The notes under the pieces: model-generated
The model's database searches: none
What the model was told of the DNA's origin: nothing
The model's input: the letters and a program-made list of their open reading frames with translations, nothing else
Source of the DNA: Pseudomonas sp. UBA1879
Lineage (GTDB): Bacteria > Pseudomonadota > Gammaproteobacteria > Pseudomonadales > Pseudomonadaceae
NCBI RefSeq assembly: GCF_002338065.1
Contig: NZ_DDHJ01000017.1
Coordinates: forward strand, 98,556-162,555
DNA: 64,000 nt
Direction: 5' to 3'
Shown here: piece by piece, positions 35,780 to 44,333 of the stretch
How positions within the stretch are numbered: the first letter of the stretch is position 1
How the letters are laid out: every line of letters begins with the position of its first letter
Translations under genes and position numbers: made by a program

Positions 35780-35815
35780 AAAACCGCTTGTCCTTCGGGG
35801 CAGGCGGTTTTTTTG
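35780..35815 (+). terminator. Rho-independent terminator of the first acyl-CoA dehydrogenase gene
   Basis: Stem AACCGCTTGTCC / GGCAGGCGGTT with one bulge around TTCGG, followed by seven Ts. Confidence 0.88.
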
Positions 35816-35837
35816 TGCTCGGCATGTTCACGCTTCC

Positions 35838-35930
35838 CTGTGGGAGCTGGCTTGCTGGCGAATGCGCAGGGTTAGCCACCATTTGTGCACTGATACACCG
35901 CTTTCGCCAGCAAGCCGGCTCCCACAGTCA
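35838..35930. repeat. REP pair (family B)
   Basis: Forward copy 35838-35867 with GAGCTGGCTTGCTGGCGAAT and inverted copy about 35901-35930. Confidence 0.85.
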
Positions 35931-36076
35931 GGTATCTGAGCGGGCATCAATGTGACTGTGCGATCAGGAACGTCATAAAAAAGAGTGATCCATCTCACAA
36001 TTTCTCCTCATTAAATCTGTTATTCGGCCGATACAGGCACAATGCCATTGATTTGAACGAGTCGGAGACCGGCCTC

Positions 36077-37372
36077 TTGCTGCGCCCTTCAGCTGCACGC
36101 CTCAGCCATTTTGTGCCCTCACTGGCGCTGTTGATCGCCGGGCTTGCGGCCGCGTATGTGAAGGACCTCAACGTCTTCTTCACTTCGCTGTTCAATGTGC
36201 TGCCCACGTTGGTGCTGTTACTCGGCGGCGCGTATTGCGGCGTTTACAAGCGCCAGCGTGAGCTGTTCCTGATGATCACCGTGTACATCGCGTATTTCCT
36301 GCTCGACACGCAGACTGATTACTACCGTGACAACGGAAAAGTCCGAGAAGACGCGGCGGTCGTGTTCCACCTCTGCTGCCTATTGCTGCCGATCATGTTC
36401 GGGCTGTTTGCAGCGTGGGAAGAACGCACGCACCTGTTGCAGGATCTGGTCGCGCGTCTGGCCGTCCTGGTCGCCGTCGGCAGCGTCGCACTGGGGCTTG
36501 AGCAAAGCTTTCCGGACAGCCTGCTCGCCTGGCTCGCCGACATTCGCTGGCCCGCGCTGCATGGCGAATGGATGAGCCTGATCCAACTGTCTTACGCCAC
36601 CTTCCTCATCGCCTTCGCGTTGCTGATCACGCAATACATTCACAAGCCAAGGCCCCTGCATGCCGCGCAATTGGTGGGCCTGCTCGGGCTGTTTTGGGCG
36701 TTGCCGAAAACCTTCATTTTGCCGTTCACGCTGAACATCATGTGCAGTCAGGTGATGCTGATGATCGCGGCCGGGGTCGCACATGAGGCGTATCAAATGG
36801 CCTTCCGCGACGAGCTGACCGGATTGCCGGGCCGGCGGGCACTCAACGAGCGGATGCAGCGTCTGGGCCGCAACTACGTGTTGGCGATGAGCGATGTCGA
36901 CCATTTCAAGAAATTCAACGACACCCATGGTCACGATGTGGGCGATCAAGTGCTGCGCCTGGTGGCGAGCAAACTGTCGAAGATCACCAATGGCGGGGGA
37001 CGCGCCTATCGCTATGGAGGGGAAGAATTCGCGATCGTCTTTGCTGGCAAGACGCTGGACGAATGCATGCCGCACCTGGAAGTGATTCGCGAGACCATCG
37101 CCAATTACTCGATCCATCTGCGCAATCAGGACAGCCGCCCGCAAGACGACCAGCAAGGACGTCAACGGCGCGCGGGCTCCCAGGCGTCCACGGTTTCAGT
37201 CACGGTGAGCATGGGCGTTGCCGAACGATTGCCCGAGCATCGCAATCCTGAAGAGGTGCTCAAAGCTGCTGACCAGGCGCTCTATGCCGCCAAAGGCGCG
37301 GGTCGTAACTGTGTCATCGCGCATAGCCACATGAATAAACGTGGCGCAGTCCGAATGGCCGCCGCCAGCTAG
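36077..37372 (+). CDS. Membrane-bound diguanylate cyclase (GGDEF)
   Basis: A protein of about 431 residues with an N-terminal block of six or seven membrane helices (about 12-225) and a C-terminal GGDEF domain (about 240-410) that makes cyclic-di-GMP from GTP. Active-site motif is GGEEF (314-318), the accepted active variant, with SDVDHFKKFNDTHGHDVGDQVL before it. The RxxD product-inhibition site is absent. A low-complexity Gln/Arg insert (SRPQDDQQGRQRRAGSQ) interrupts the late domain. I prefer TTG 36077, which has GGAG nine bases upstream; TTG 36053 in frame is possible. It separates the two acyl-CoA dehydrogenase paralogues. Confidence 0.85.
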   Translation: MLRPSAARLSHFVPSLALLIAGLAAAYVKDLNVFFTSLFNVLPTLVLLLGGAYCGVYKRQRELFLMITVYIAYFLLDTQTDYYRDNGKVREDAAVVFHLCCLLLPIMFGLFAAWEERTHLLQDLVARLAVLVAVGSVALGLEQSFPDSLLAWLADIRWPALHGEWMSLIQLSYATFLIAFALLITQYIHKPRPLHAAQLVGLLGLFWALPKTFILPFTLNIMCSQVMLMIAAGVAHEAYQMAFRDELTGLPGRRALNERMQRLGRNYVLAMSDVDHFKKFNDTHGHDVGDQVLRLVASKLSKITNGGGRAYRYGGEEFAIVFAGKTLDECMPHLEVIRETIANYSIHLRNQDSRPQDDQQGRQRRAGSQASTVSVTVSMGVAERLPEHRNPEEVLKAADQALYAAKGAGRNCVIAHSHMNKRGAVRMAAAS

Positions 37373-37447
37373 GGTTCATTTCTTTCTCTTTGTAATCAAT
37401 GGCTTTCACGTCCTCTGTGAAGGCTCGCACGCGTTTCAAACCTATTA

Positions 37448-37473
37448 GTGACCAAAATGCGATAAATGGTCAC
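37448..37473. promoter_or_regulatory. Inverted repeat before the second acyl-CoA dehydrogenase gene
   Basis: GTGACC (37448-37453) and GGTCAC (37468-37473) with a 14-base AT-rich spacer, about 125 bases before the start codon. Regulator unknown. Confidence 0.4.
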
Positions 37474-37596
37474 CAATCGACCCTATGTGTCGCAAATGGT
37501 GTTCCTGTACACTCGGCATCACTGACACACCGACGCTGCAAGCTCCCCCGTTGCGTCTCTTTCCCCCGGTATCTGTTGCTGTTTGCGAGGTTTGCC

Positions 37597-39375
37597 ATGG
37601 CCGACTACAAAGCGCCGTTACGCGATATGCGCTTCGTCCTCAATGAAGTGTTCGAAGTCTCCAAACTCTGGGCCACGTTGCCCGAGCTGTCCGAAGCAGT
37701 GGATGCGGAAACCGTCGAGGCGATTCTTGAGGAGGCCGGCAAGGTCACCGGCAAATCAGTCGCGCCGCTGAGTCGTGCGGCTGACGAAGAGGGCTGCCAC
37801 TGGGCTGACACCGTTGTCACGACGCCGAAAGGTTTCGTTCAGGCTTACAAAACCTACGCCGAAGGCGGCTGGGTCGGAGTGGGTGGCAACCCCGAGTTTG
37901 GCGGTATGGGCATGCCGAAGGCGGTTTCGGCTCAAGTCGAGGAAATGGTCAACTCGTCGAGTCTGGCCTTCGGCCTGTACCCGATGCTGACTTCCGGCGC
38001 GTGCGTGTCGATCAACACCCACGCCAGCGAAGCGCTGAAGGCCACCTACTTGCCAAACATGTACGCAGGCATCTGGGCCGGTTCAATGTGCCTCACCGAA
38101 GCCCATGCCGGGACCGACCTCGGGATCATTCGCACCAAGGCCGAGCCGCAAACGGACGGTTCCTACAAGATCAGCGGCACCAAGATTTTCATCACCGGTG
38201 GCGAGCACGATCTGACCGACAACATCATCCATCTGGTGCTGGCGAAACTGCCAGACGCGCCTGCGGGGCCGAAAGGCATTTCGCTGTTTCTGGTGCCCAA
38301 ATTCTTCGTCAATGGCGACGGCAGCCTGGGCGCGCGCAACAGCGTTTCGTGCGGCTCGATTGAACACAAGATGGGTATCCAGGCGTCCGCGACCTGCGTG
38401 ATGAATTTCGATCAAGCTGAAGGCTATCTGGTTGGCGAGCCGAACAAAGGCCTGGCGGCAATGTTCACGATGATGAACTACGAGCGGCTTGGCGTCGGTA
38501 TCCAAGGGCTGGCGTCTGGCGAGCGCTCTTATCAGAACGCTATCGAATACGCCCGCGATCGTTTGCAAAGCCGTGCACCCACCGGCGCACAATCCAAAGA
38601 CACCATCGCTGATCCGATCATCGTTCACCCTGACGTGCGTCGCATGCTGCTGACCATGAAGGCGCTGAACGAAGGCGGTCGTGCGTTTTCAACCTACGTC
38701 GCCCTGCAACTGGACACTGCCAAGTACAGCGAAGACGACGACGTTCGCCACCGTGCCGACGCGCTGGTTGCGTTGCTGACGCCAGTCGCCAAGGCATTCC
38801 TCACCGACATGGGGCTCGACACCACCGTGCTGGGTCAGCAAGTGTTCGGCGGCCACGGCTACATTCGCGAGTGGGGCCAGGAGCAGTTGGTCCGTGACGT
38901 GCGCATCACCCAGATTTACGAAGGCACCAACGGCATTCAGGCTCTGGATTTGATGGGGCGCAAAATCGTCGCTACTGGCGGCGCGCATTACCGGTTGTTC
39001 TCTGACGAAGTCAGAGCGTTCATCGCGTCGTCTGATGCGTCTTTGGGCGAGTTCACCAAGCCTCTGAGCGCCGCGCTGACGACTCTTGATGAATTGACGG
39101 AATGGGTACTGGATCGCGCGCGAAGCAACCCTAACGAAATCGGTGCTGCGTCCGTCGAATATCTGCATGTCTTCGGCTACACGGCATACGCCTACATGTG
39201 GGCGATGTCGGCAAAGGCGGCGCTGGGTAAAGAGACACAGGAAGATTTCTACGCCAGCAAACTGGGCACCGCGCGTTTCTATTTCGCGCGTCTTCTGCCG
39301 CGGATACAGTCGCTTGCCGCATCGGTGCGGGCTGGCAGTGAATCGCTGTACCTGCTGGACGCCGCACAGTTCTGA
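37597..39375 (+). CDS. Acyl-CoA dehydrogenase, paralogue of the upstream enzyme
   Basis: A 592-residue acyl-CoA dehydrogenase sharing its full-length architecture with the first copy: MADYKAPLRDMRF start, MCLTEAHAGTDLGIIRTKAEP, KISGTKIFITGGEHDLTDN, SIEHKMGIQASATCVMNFDQA, HPDVRRMLLTMKALNEGG and GGHGYIREWGQEQLVRDVRITQIYEGTNGIQALDLMGRK. Divergence in the substrate-facing segments suggests a different chain-length or acid preference. ATG 37597 has GCGAGG upstream. It has no PsrA-type palindrome in its leader, but a different inverted repeat, so it may be regulated separately. Confidence 0.92.
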   Translation: MADYKAPLRDMRFVLNEVFEVSKLWATLPELSEAVDAETVEAILEEAGKVTGKSVAPLSRAADEEGCHWADTVVTTPKGFVQAYKTYAEGGWVGVGGNPEFGGMGMPKAVSAQVEEMVNSSSLAFGLYPMLTSGACVSINTHASEALKATYLPNMYAGIWAGSMCLTEAHAGTDLGIIRTKAEPQTDGSYKISGTKIFITGGEHDLTDNIIHLVLAKLPDAPAGPKGISLFLVPKFFVNGDGSLGARNSVSCGSIEHKMGIQASATCVMNFDQAEGYLVGEPNKGLAAMFTMMNYERLGVGIQGLASGERSYQNAIEYARDRLQSRAPTGAQSKDTIADPIIVHPDVRRMLLTMKALNEGGRAFSTYVALQLDTAKYSEDDDVRHRADALVALLTPVAKAFLTDMGLDTTVLGQQVFGGHGYIREWGQEQLVRDVRITQIYEGTNGIQALDLMGRKIVATGGAHYRLFSDEVRAFIASSDASLGEFTKPLSAALTTLDELTEWVLDRARSNPNEIGAASVEYLHVFGYTAYAYMWAMSAKAALGKETQEDFYASKLGTARFYFARLLPRIQSLAASVRAGSESLYLLDAAQF

Positions 39376-39389
39376 TCCCGAACACGTCA

Positions 39390-39407
39390 TGTAAGCTTTG
39401 GCTTACA
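39390..39407 (+). promoter_or_regulatory. GacA upstream activating sequence
   Basis: TGTAAGCTTTGGCTTACA matches TGTAAG-N6-CTTACA exactly, the element required for GacA-dependent transcription of Rsm small RNAs. Confidence 0.92.
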
Positions 39408-39463
39408 CGACGTGATGACAAATAGCTCTATCGCATCATGGGATCCAAAGTTAATCTACACAC

Positions 39464-39591
39464 ATGGACGTCGCGCAGGATGCGCAAACAGACAACAGGG
39501 ACACGTAGGGAATGCCTGCCAGGACGGTAGGAAGAAAGGGAAGTCAAAAGGGAAACAGTCTGGAAAACCTCGCTTCGGCGGGGTTTTCTTT
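39464..39591 (+). ncRNA. Gac/Rsm-family regulatory small RNA (RsmX/RsmY type)
   Basis: No protein fits here, but the DNA has all marks of an RsmA/RsmE-titrating sRNA. A perfect GacA element lies about 65 bases upstream, a -10-like TAATCT at 39452-39457, and a strong terminator (39564-39591) at the end, giving about 128 nt. Inside are eight or so GGA motifs in ANGGA context: ATGGACG, CAGGATG in the loop of a GCGC hairpin, AGGGACA, AGGGAAT, CAGGACG, TAGGAAG and two AAGGGAA. Such RNAs sequester CsrA-type translational repressors and so derepress secondary metabolism and exoproduct genes. Which member (rsmX or rsmY) cannot be fixed without comparison; the 5' end is estimated. Confidence 0.88.
39564..39591 (+). 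terminator. Terminator of the Rsm sRNA
   Basis: AAAACCTCGC-TTCG-GCGGGGTTTT stem-loop followed by CTTTT. Confidence 0.9.
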
Positions 39592-39862
39592 TATCTGGCT
39601 TCTCAAAATCGCCTAGCGCGTGCGCAGCCCCCGGTCCGGGATGCTCTGCCTCTTCATGTTCCAAGCTCGAACCTCGTTTGCTGCCTCAGTGCGTCGCACG
39701 ACACCTGCCCGATTTGTAGCGGCATCTTCACCAAAGAACCAAGGCGACTTTTTATCCACCGGATAGAGACTCCCTGACTCAAGCTGTGGAACCCCTGTAG
39801 CGCAGCAGAGTCGATTAGCTGTGTGGCCCGATGGGCCATCTTCTTAATCAGGAGCTCCACCC

Positions 39863-40024
39863 ATGGACATCATTCGCATCATCATCGCCATTCTGCTGCC
39901 ACCCCTGGGCGTGTTCCTGCAAGTCGGCTTCGGCGGCGCGTTCTGGCTCAACATCCTGCTGACGCTGCTGGGTTATTTCCCCGGCATCATCCACGCCGTT
40001 TACATCATTGCCAGCCGGAAATAA
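39863..40024 (+). CDS. PMP3/YqaE-family small membrane protein
   Basis: A 53-residue protein of two membrane helices: residues 2-20 (IIRIIIAILLPPLGVFLQVG, with the family's PPLGV) and about 28-50 (FWLNILLTLLGYFPGIIHAVYII). This is the full PMP3/UPF0057 pattern, including LTLLGYFPGIIHA. These proteolipids are linked to membrane potential and salt or stress tolerance. ATG 39863 has AGGAG seven to eight bases upstream. It is monocistronic. Confidence 0.9.
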   Translation: MDIIRIIIAILLPPLGVFLQVGFGGAFWLNILLTLLGYFPGIIHAVYIIASRK

Positions 40025-40030
40025 GCCCTG

Positions 40031-40064
40031 CACAGGTATTGCGGTGTACGCCGCAATACCTGTG
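40031..40064. repeat. Perfect 14-bp hairpin after the PMP3 gene
   Basis: CACAGGTATTGCGG pairs with CCGCAATACCTGTG around a six-base loop. There is no T tract, so it may be an mRNA-stabilising 3' structure. Confidence 0.6.
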
Positions 40065-40184
40065 CGAGCCGGCTTGCTGGCGAGAGCGGTGTCTCAGTCG
40101 CCCTAAGCGTCACAGACAGATCGCCTTCGCCAGCAAGCCGGCTCCCACAGAAGTCAGATTCGCCAGCAAGCCGGCTCCCACAAA
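40060..40184. repeat. REP cluster, three copies (family B)
   Basis: Forward copy at about 40064-40090, inverted copies at about 40124-40150 and 40158-40184. The last two are tandem in one orientation. Confidence 0.85.
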
Positions 40185-40215
40185 AGTCAGCGTCGTCCCT
40201 TAGAAAGCGAGCGCA

Positions 40216-42042
40216 TCACCCCTCCATCACCTTCCGATAAAACGCCCATTCGGTCTCCAGCGCATGAGCCTGATTGCTGGCCTTGCGAAAGCCATGGCGT
40301 TCGTCGGGGTAGAAATGAGCTTCGGCGGGGATGCCCTTTTCCTGTAGCGCGTTAAGCATGTCGCGGGTCTGGGCGGGAACGACCACGGCGTCGAGTTCGC
40401 CCTGGAAGAAGATCACCGGCACTTTGATCCGGTCAGCATGTAACAGCGGTGTGCGCGCTTTGTAACGGGCCATGTCGATGTCCGGATCGCCAATCAGCCA
40501 GTCCAGATAATCTGCCTCGAACTTATGCGTCGCCTCGGCCAGCGCCAAGGGATCGCTTACGCCGTAAAGACTCGCGCCTGCGCGGAACACATCCTTGAAC
40601 GCCAACGCGCATAAGGTCGTGTAGCCGCCTGCGCTGCCGCCGCGGATGAACGCGTTGTCCGGATCAACCAAGCCCTGATTGCCAAGATGCTCGACCACCG
40701 CGCAGGCGTCTTCCACATCGACCACGCCCCATTCCAGAAACAGCGCCTGACGGTACGCTCGGCCGTAGCCGGTGCTGCCTCGGTAATTGAGATCGGCAAC
40801 TGCGAAGCCGCGCTGCGTCCAGTATTGAATGCGCGGGTCCAGCACCGGGTAACAGGCCGACGTAGGCCCGCCGTGGATGAACACCACCAACGGCGGTCTC
40901 GCTTCACCGTTCATGGCCGGGTAGAAATACCCGTGGGCTTCTGCATGTCCGCTTGGATAGCGCAGGGTTTGCGGCCGACTAATGCGCTCGACAGGCAGGG
41001 GCGCGACACCGCCAGCCAGCACTTGAATGCGCTTATCGTTGCGGCTGATCGCGAGCACGGCGGAAGGACTAACGGCCGATGCGGCGATGCAATACAGGTA
41101 CTGATCGTCCATCGCCAGGCTGCGAAAACGGCTGTAATCAGCGCCGAAACTTTCCAGCGTGTTGTCAGCCGAACGCACCCCCAGCACCCCCGTTCCTTCT
41201 TCGGACCAAGTGGCGAGGTAAGCGCCATCATTTAACGGCAGCCAGCTCGACCCGCCCAGCTGCCAAGGCGCTGGCGCATGGTCGGCTTTGGCTGCAGGCA
41301 AGGCTTCCAGCCCTTCCAGCGTCTCGACCCACGGCTGCCAGAACCCGGCGCGGTCGGTCAGGCAATATAAGCGGCCCTGGGCGTCGAAACGCGGTTGTTG
41401 CAGCGCTTCAAGACCGAGTCCTCCCGCCAGGCAATGCGCGCGCCCCCACGTCGCATCGGGCTGGCGCTCCATGCTTAACAACCGGGTAGACGTCCACGGC
41501 TGATGGGGGCGCCACCATTCGATCCACACCAGCCGCTGACCATCGGGGCTCAGGGTTGGCGATGCGTAAAAGTCGGCGCCCTCGGCCAGCACCTCGCGCC
41601 GGCCATCCACAAGATTGATCGCCACGAGACGGTGAACGTCTTTTTCTTCCTCAACGGCCAGAATTTGTCCACGAGCGAATCGGACATCGCCGTAGCGTTT
41701 GTCACCTTCGGTCAGTGCTTGCGGGACGTTGGAATCGAAAGATTGAACGTAGATCTGCTGGTCAGCCTCGTTGACGAACGCCACTGCGTCGTCGGTGAGG
41801 CAGAACGATCCGCCGCCGTATTCGTAAACCCGGCTACGAGCGCTGAAACCGTCCGGCGTCAGGCAGGTGGTTGTACCGTCGTGCCAGCGCCAAATGCGTG
41901 AAGCGGCATCCTGAGGGCGAAATTCATTCCAGAAAAGGCCTGCTGGGCTGACGCTCAGTTCGGCGAAATCGATGCCTGCCGCCACAGCTTGGGCGGCAGA
42001 AAAGAGGTCAGGATTTGGCGATGAGGCGAGAGTTTCGTTCAT
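40216..42042 (-). CDS. S9 family prolyl oligopeptidase-type peptidase, last gene of pqq cluster
   Basis: A 608-residue serine peptidase: N-terminal beta-propeller part (about 1-350) and C-terminal alpha/beta hydrolase domain with PPLVVFIHGGPTSACYP, the nucleophile motif GGSAGGYTT, and the late Asp and His in GELDAVVP and DERHGFRK. A peptidase of this kind commonly closes pqq operons in Pseudomonas and may help trim PqqA or degrade peptides; the substrate is unproven. ATG 42042 (MNETLASS) is chosen; ATG 42078 is in the same frame. Either start overlaps the pqqE end, so the genes are coupled. Confidence 0.88.
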   Translation of the reverse strand: MNETLASSPNPDLFSAAQAVAAGIDFAELSVSPAGLFWNEFRPQDAASRIWRWHDGTTTCLTPDGFSARSRVYEYGGGSFCLTDDAVAFVNEADQQIYVQSFDSNVPQALTEGDKRYGDVRFARGQILAVEEEKDVHRLVAINLVDGRREVLAEGADFYASPTLSPDGQRLVWIEWWRPHQPWTSTRLLSMERQPDATWGRAHCLAGGLGLEALQQPRFDAQGRLYCLTDRAGFWQPWVETLEGLEALPAAKADHAPAPWQLGGSSWLPLNDGAYLATWSEEGTGVLGVRSADNTLESFGADYSRFRSLAMDDQYLYCIAASAVSPSAVLAISRNDKRIQVLAGGVAPLPVERISRPQTLRYPSGHAEAHGYFYPAMNGEARPPLVVFIHGGPTSACYPVLDPRIQYWTQRGFAVADLNYRGSTGYGRAYRQALFLEWGVVDVEDACAVVEHLGNQGLVDPDNAFIRGGSAGGYTTLCALAFKDVFRAGASLYGVSDPLALAEATHKFEADYLDWLIGDPDIDMARYKARTPLLHADRIKVPVIFFQGELDAVVVPAQTRDMLNALQEKGIPAEAHFYPDERHGFRKASNQAHALETEWAFYRKVMEG

Positions 42043-43195
42043 TGCGGAAAGCCAGTTGCTCGATGGTCTGGCTAGCATACTCGGCTTCGTCGCGGGCTTG
42101 GGTGATCAGGCTGTGTTGCGGCGACTTGCTGCACACCGGGTCTGCATTGCTGGCATCCCCCGTGAGCATGAAGGCCTGACAGCGGCAGCCGCCAAAGTCC
42201 TTCTCTTTCTCGTCACACGACCTACATGGCTCGGGCATCCATTCGTACCCGCGAAAGCGGTTGAAGCCGAACGACTCGTACCAGATGTGCTGCATCGTGT
42301 GATCGCGCACGTTGGGAAACTGAATAGGCATCTGCCGCGCGCCGTGGCAAGGCAGGGCGGTGCCGTCGGGCGTGACCGTCAGGAACAGATTGCCCCAGCC
42401 GTTCATGCAGGCTTTCGGCCGCTCTTCGTAGTAATCAGGGGTGACGAAGATCAGCTTGACCGGGTGGTTCTCGGCGGCGAGCTTCTCGCGGTATTCATTG
42501 GTGATGCGTTCGGCACGCACCAGTTGATCCTTGGTGGGCAGCAGGCCCACGCGGTTCAACTGCGCCCAGCCGTAGAACTGGCAAGTCGCCAATTCGACGA
42601 AATCGGCTTCCAGCGCCACACACAGCTCGATGATTTTGTCGATTTTGTCGATGTTGTGCCGATGCGTAACGAAGTTCAGCACCATCGGGTAACCATGTTT
42701 CTTCACGGCCCGGGCCATTTCCAGCTTCTGCGCGAAGGCTTTTTTCGACCCCGCGAGCATGTTGTTCACCTGCTCGTCGCTGGCCTGAAAGCTGATCTGG
42801 ATGTGATCGAGACCTGCTTCCTTGAAGTCGATGATTTTCTGCTCGGTCAGGCCGATGCCCGACGTAATCAGATTGGTGTAGAAGCCCAGCCGTCGCGCCT
42901 CGGCGATCAGCTCGGCCAAGTCCTGACGCACCAGCGGCTCGCCACCGGAAAAACCAATCTGCGCGGCGCCCATTTGCCGCGCTTCGGCCATCACTTTGAA
43001 CCACTGTTCGGTCGTCAGCTCCTGACCCTGCTTGGCGAAATCCAGCGGGTTGGAGCAATACGGGCATTGCAGCGGACAGCGGTAGGTCAGCTCGGCGAGC
43101 AGCCACAATGGCAGCCCGACCGGAGGGGTGGGCGGGATGTGGATCTTGGTGTCGTTGATCGCGGACTCAGGCAAGTTCGATCCAGTGTTCGGCAC
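42008..43195 (-). CDS. pqqE: PQQ biosynthesis radical SAM protein PqqE
   Basis: A 395-residue radical SAM enzyme that links Glu and Tyr side chains in the PqqA peptide, using PqqD as peptide chaperone. The radical SAM motif is CPLQCPYC (Cys40, 44, 47); the C-terminal SPASM-type Cys residues include CMNGWGNLFLTVTPDG...CHGAR and CRSCDEKEKDFGGCRCQAF. No ATG lies near the expected start. GTG 43195 has GGAGG six bases upstream and overlaps the end of pqqD by 29 bases; I choose it over TTG 43174. Confidence 0.94.
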   Translation of the reverse strand: MPNTGSNLPESAINDTKIHIPPTPPVGLPLWLLAELTYRCPLQCPYCSNPLDFAKQGQELTTEQWFKVMAEARQMGAAQIGFSGGEPLVRQDLAELIAEARRLGFYTNLITSGIGLTEQKIIDFKEAGLDHIQISFQASDEQVNNMLAGSKKAFAQKLEMARAVKKHGYPMVLNFVTHRHNIDKIDKIIELCVALEADFVELATCQFYGWAQLNRVGLLPTKDQLVRAERITNEYREKLAAENHPVKLIFVTPDYYEERPKACMNGWGNLFLTVTPDGTALPCHGARQMPIQFPNVRDHTMQHIWYESFGFNRFRGYEWMPEPCRSCDEKEKDFGGCRCQAFMLTGDASNADPVCSKSPQHSLITQARDEAEYASQTIEQLAFRNERNSRLIAKS

Positions 43196-43442
43196 GGGCG
43201 ACCTCCATGAATTGCTCGACGTCGGTGCCGAGCTCGGGAACGCCGGGAAATTTAGCGTCGAGCAGCGCGATGATCTCACCGACGCTGCGTTGGCCGTCGA
43301 TCAGGCTGCCGATCTCGCTGGCGCTTTCATTCAGCCTGATCATGCCTTCGGGGTACAGCAGCACATGGCCGTTTTGCGCGGGCTCGAACTGGAAGCGGTA
43401 GCCCCGGCGCCAGCTTGGCACCTGGTTACGATTGAAGGTCAT
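43167..43442 (-). CDS. pqqD: PQQ biosynthesis peptide chaperone PqqD
   Basis: A 91-residue PqqD (RiPP recognition element) that binds PqqA and presents it to PqqE. Conserved features are WRRGYRFQFEPAQNGHVLLYPEGMIRLNESASEIGSLIDG and the C-terminal helix. The ATG overlaps the pqqC stop by four bases. Confidence 0.96.
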   Translation of the reverse strand: MTFNRNQVPSWRRGYRFQFEPAQNGHVLLYPEGMIRLNESASEIGSLIDGQRSVGEIIALLDAKFPGVPELGTDVEQFMEVARAEHWIELA

Positions 43443-44194
43443 AGGGCGATTCCTTTATGCCAGACGCGCTGGTCGGTGACGCTGTGATAAGGCGGGCGAT
43501 TCAGTTCGTAGGCCATGCTCATGGCGTCCAGCATGCTCCACAAAATGTCGAGTTTGAACTGGAGGATTTCCAGCATGCGCTGTTGGCCTTCCCGGGTCGT
43601 GTAGTGCTGCAGGGTGATCGCAAGGCCGTGTTCAACGTCGCGACGGGCCTGACCCAGGCGGGTGCGGAAGTATTCGTAACCTGCGGGATCGATCCAGGGA
43701 TAGTGCTGCGGCCAGCTGTCCAGACGCGACTGGTGAATCTGCGGCGCGAACAGCTCCGTCAGCGAGCTGCTCGCCGCTTCCTGCCAGTTGGCGCGGCGGG
43801 CGAAATTCACATAAGCATCCACGGCAAATCGTACGCCTGGCAGGACCAATTCCTGCGAACGCAGTTGGTCAGGATCCAGACCTACGGCCTGCCCCAAACG
43901 CAACCACGCCTCAATGCCGCCGTCTTCGCCGGGGGCGCCGTCGTGGTCGAGCAGGCGCTGAATCCATTCGCGACGAATCTCGCGGTCAGGGCAGTTGGCC
44001 AGAATCGCGGCGTCTTTCAGGGGGATGTTGACCTGGTAATAGAAGCGGTTGGCGACCCAGCCCTGAATCTGCTCGCGAGTAGCGCGGCCTTCGTACATCG
44101 CCACGTGGAACGGGTGATAGATGTGGTAGTACGCGCCTTTGGCGCGAAGGGCCTGTTCGAATTCGGCAGGGGACAGTGGCGTTTGCTCACTCAT
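43439..44194 (-). CDS. pqqC: Pyrroloquinoline-quinone synthase PqqC
   Basis: A 251-residue cofactorless oxidase that closes the last ring and oxidises the precursor to PQQ. It shows KGAYYHIYHPFHVAMYEG, QGWVANRFYYQVNIPLKDAAILANCPD, EDGGIEAWLRLG and FRTRLGQARRDVEHGLAITLQHY, with the conserved active-site His and Arg residues. ATG 44194 has GAGG upstream. A REP pair of about 90 bp lies between pqqB and pqqC. Confidence 0.96.
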   Translation of the reverse strand: MSEQTPLSPAEFEQALRAKGAYYHIYHPFHVAMYEGRATREQIQGWVANRFYYQVNIPLKDAAILANCPDREIRREWIQRLLDHDGAPGEDGGIEAWLRLGQAVGLDPDQLRSQELVLPGVRFAVDAYVNFARRANWQEAASSSLTELFAPQIHQSRLDSWPQHYPWIDPAGYEYFRTRLGQARRDVEHGLAITLQHYTTREGQQRMLEILQFKLDILWSMLDAMSMAYELNRPPYHSVTDQRVWHKGIAL

Positions 44195-44225
44195 GTCGGA
44201 CTTTTCCTCAAGAGTTTCTGCAGAT

Positions 44226-44318
44226 CCTGTGGGAGTGAGCTTGCTCACGAATGCGATATGTCTGTGCCTTAAATGCTGGCTGATCCGACGCTTTCGCGAG
44301 CAAGCTCACGCCCTCAGG
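44226..44318. repeat. REP pair between pqqB and pqqC (family A)
   Basis: Forward copy 44227-44255 and inverted copy about 44291-44318. Confidence 0.85.
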
Positions 44319-44333
44319 TTGACCTGCGTTTTC

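Noticed and set aside
33913..35781. Open frame of about 620 codons opposite the first acyl-CoA dehydrogenase
   Set aside because: Fully antisense to a convincing enzyme, with His/Val/Ala-rich composition typical of reverse-strand artefacts.
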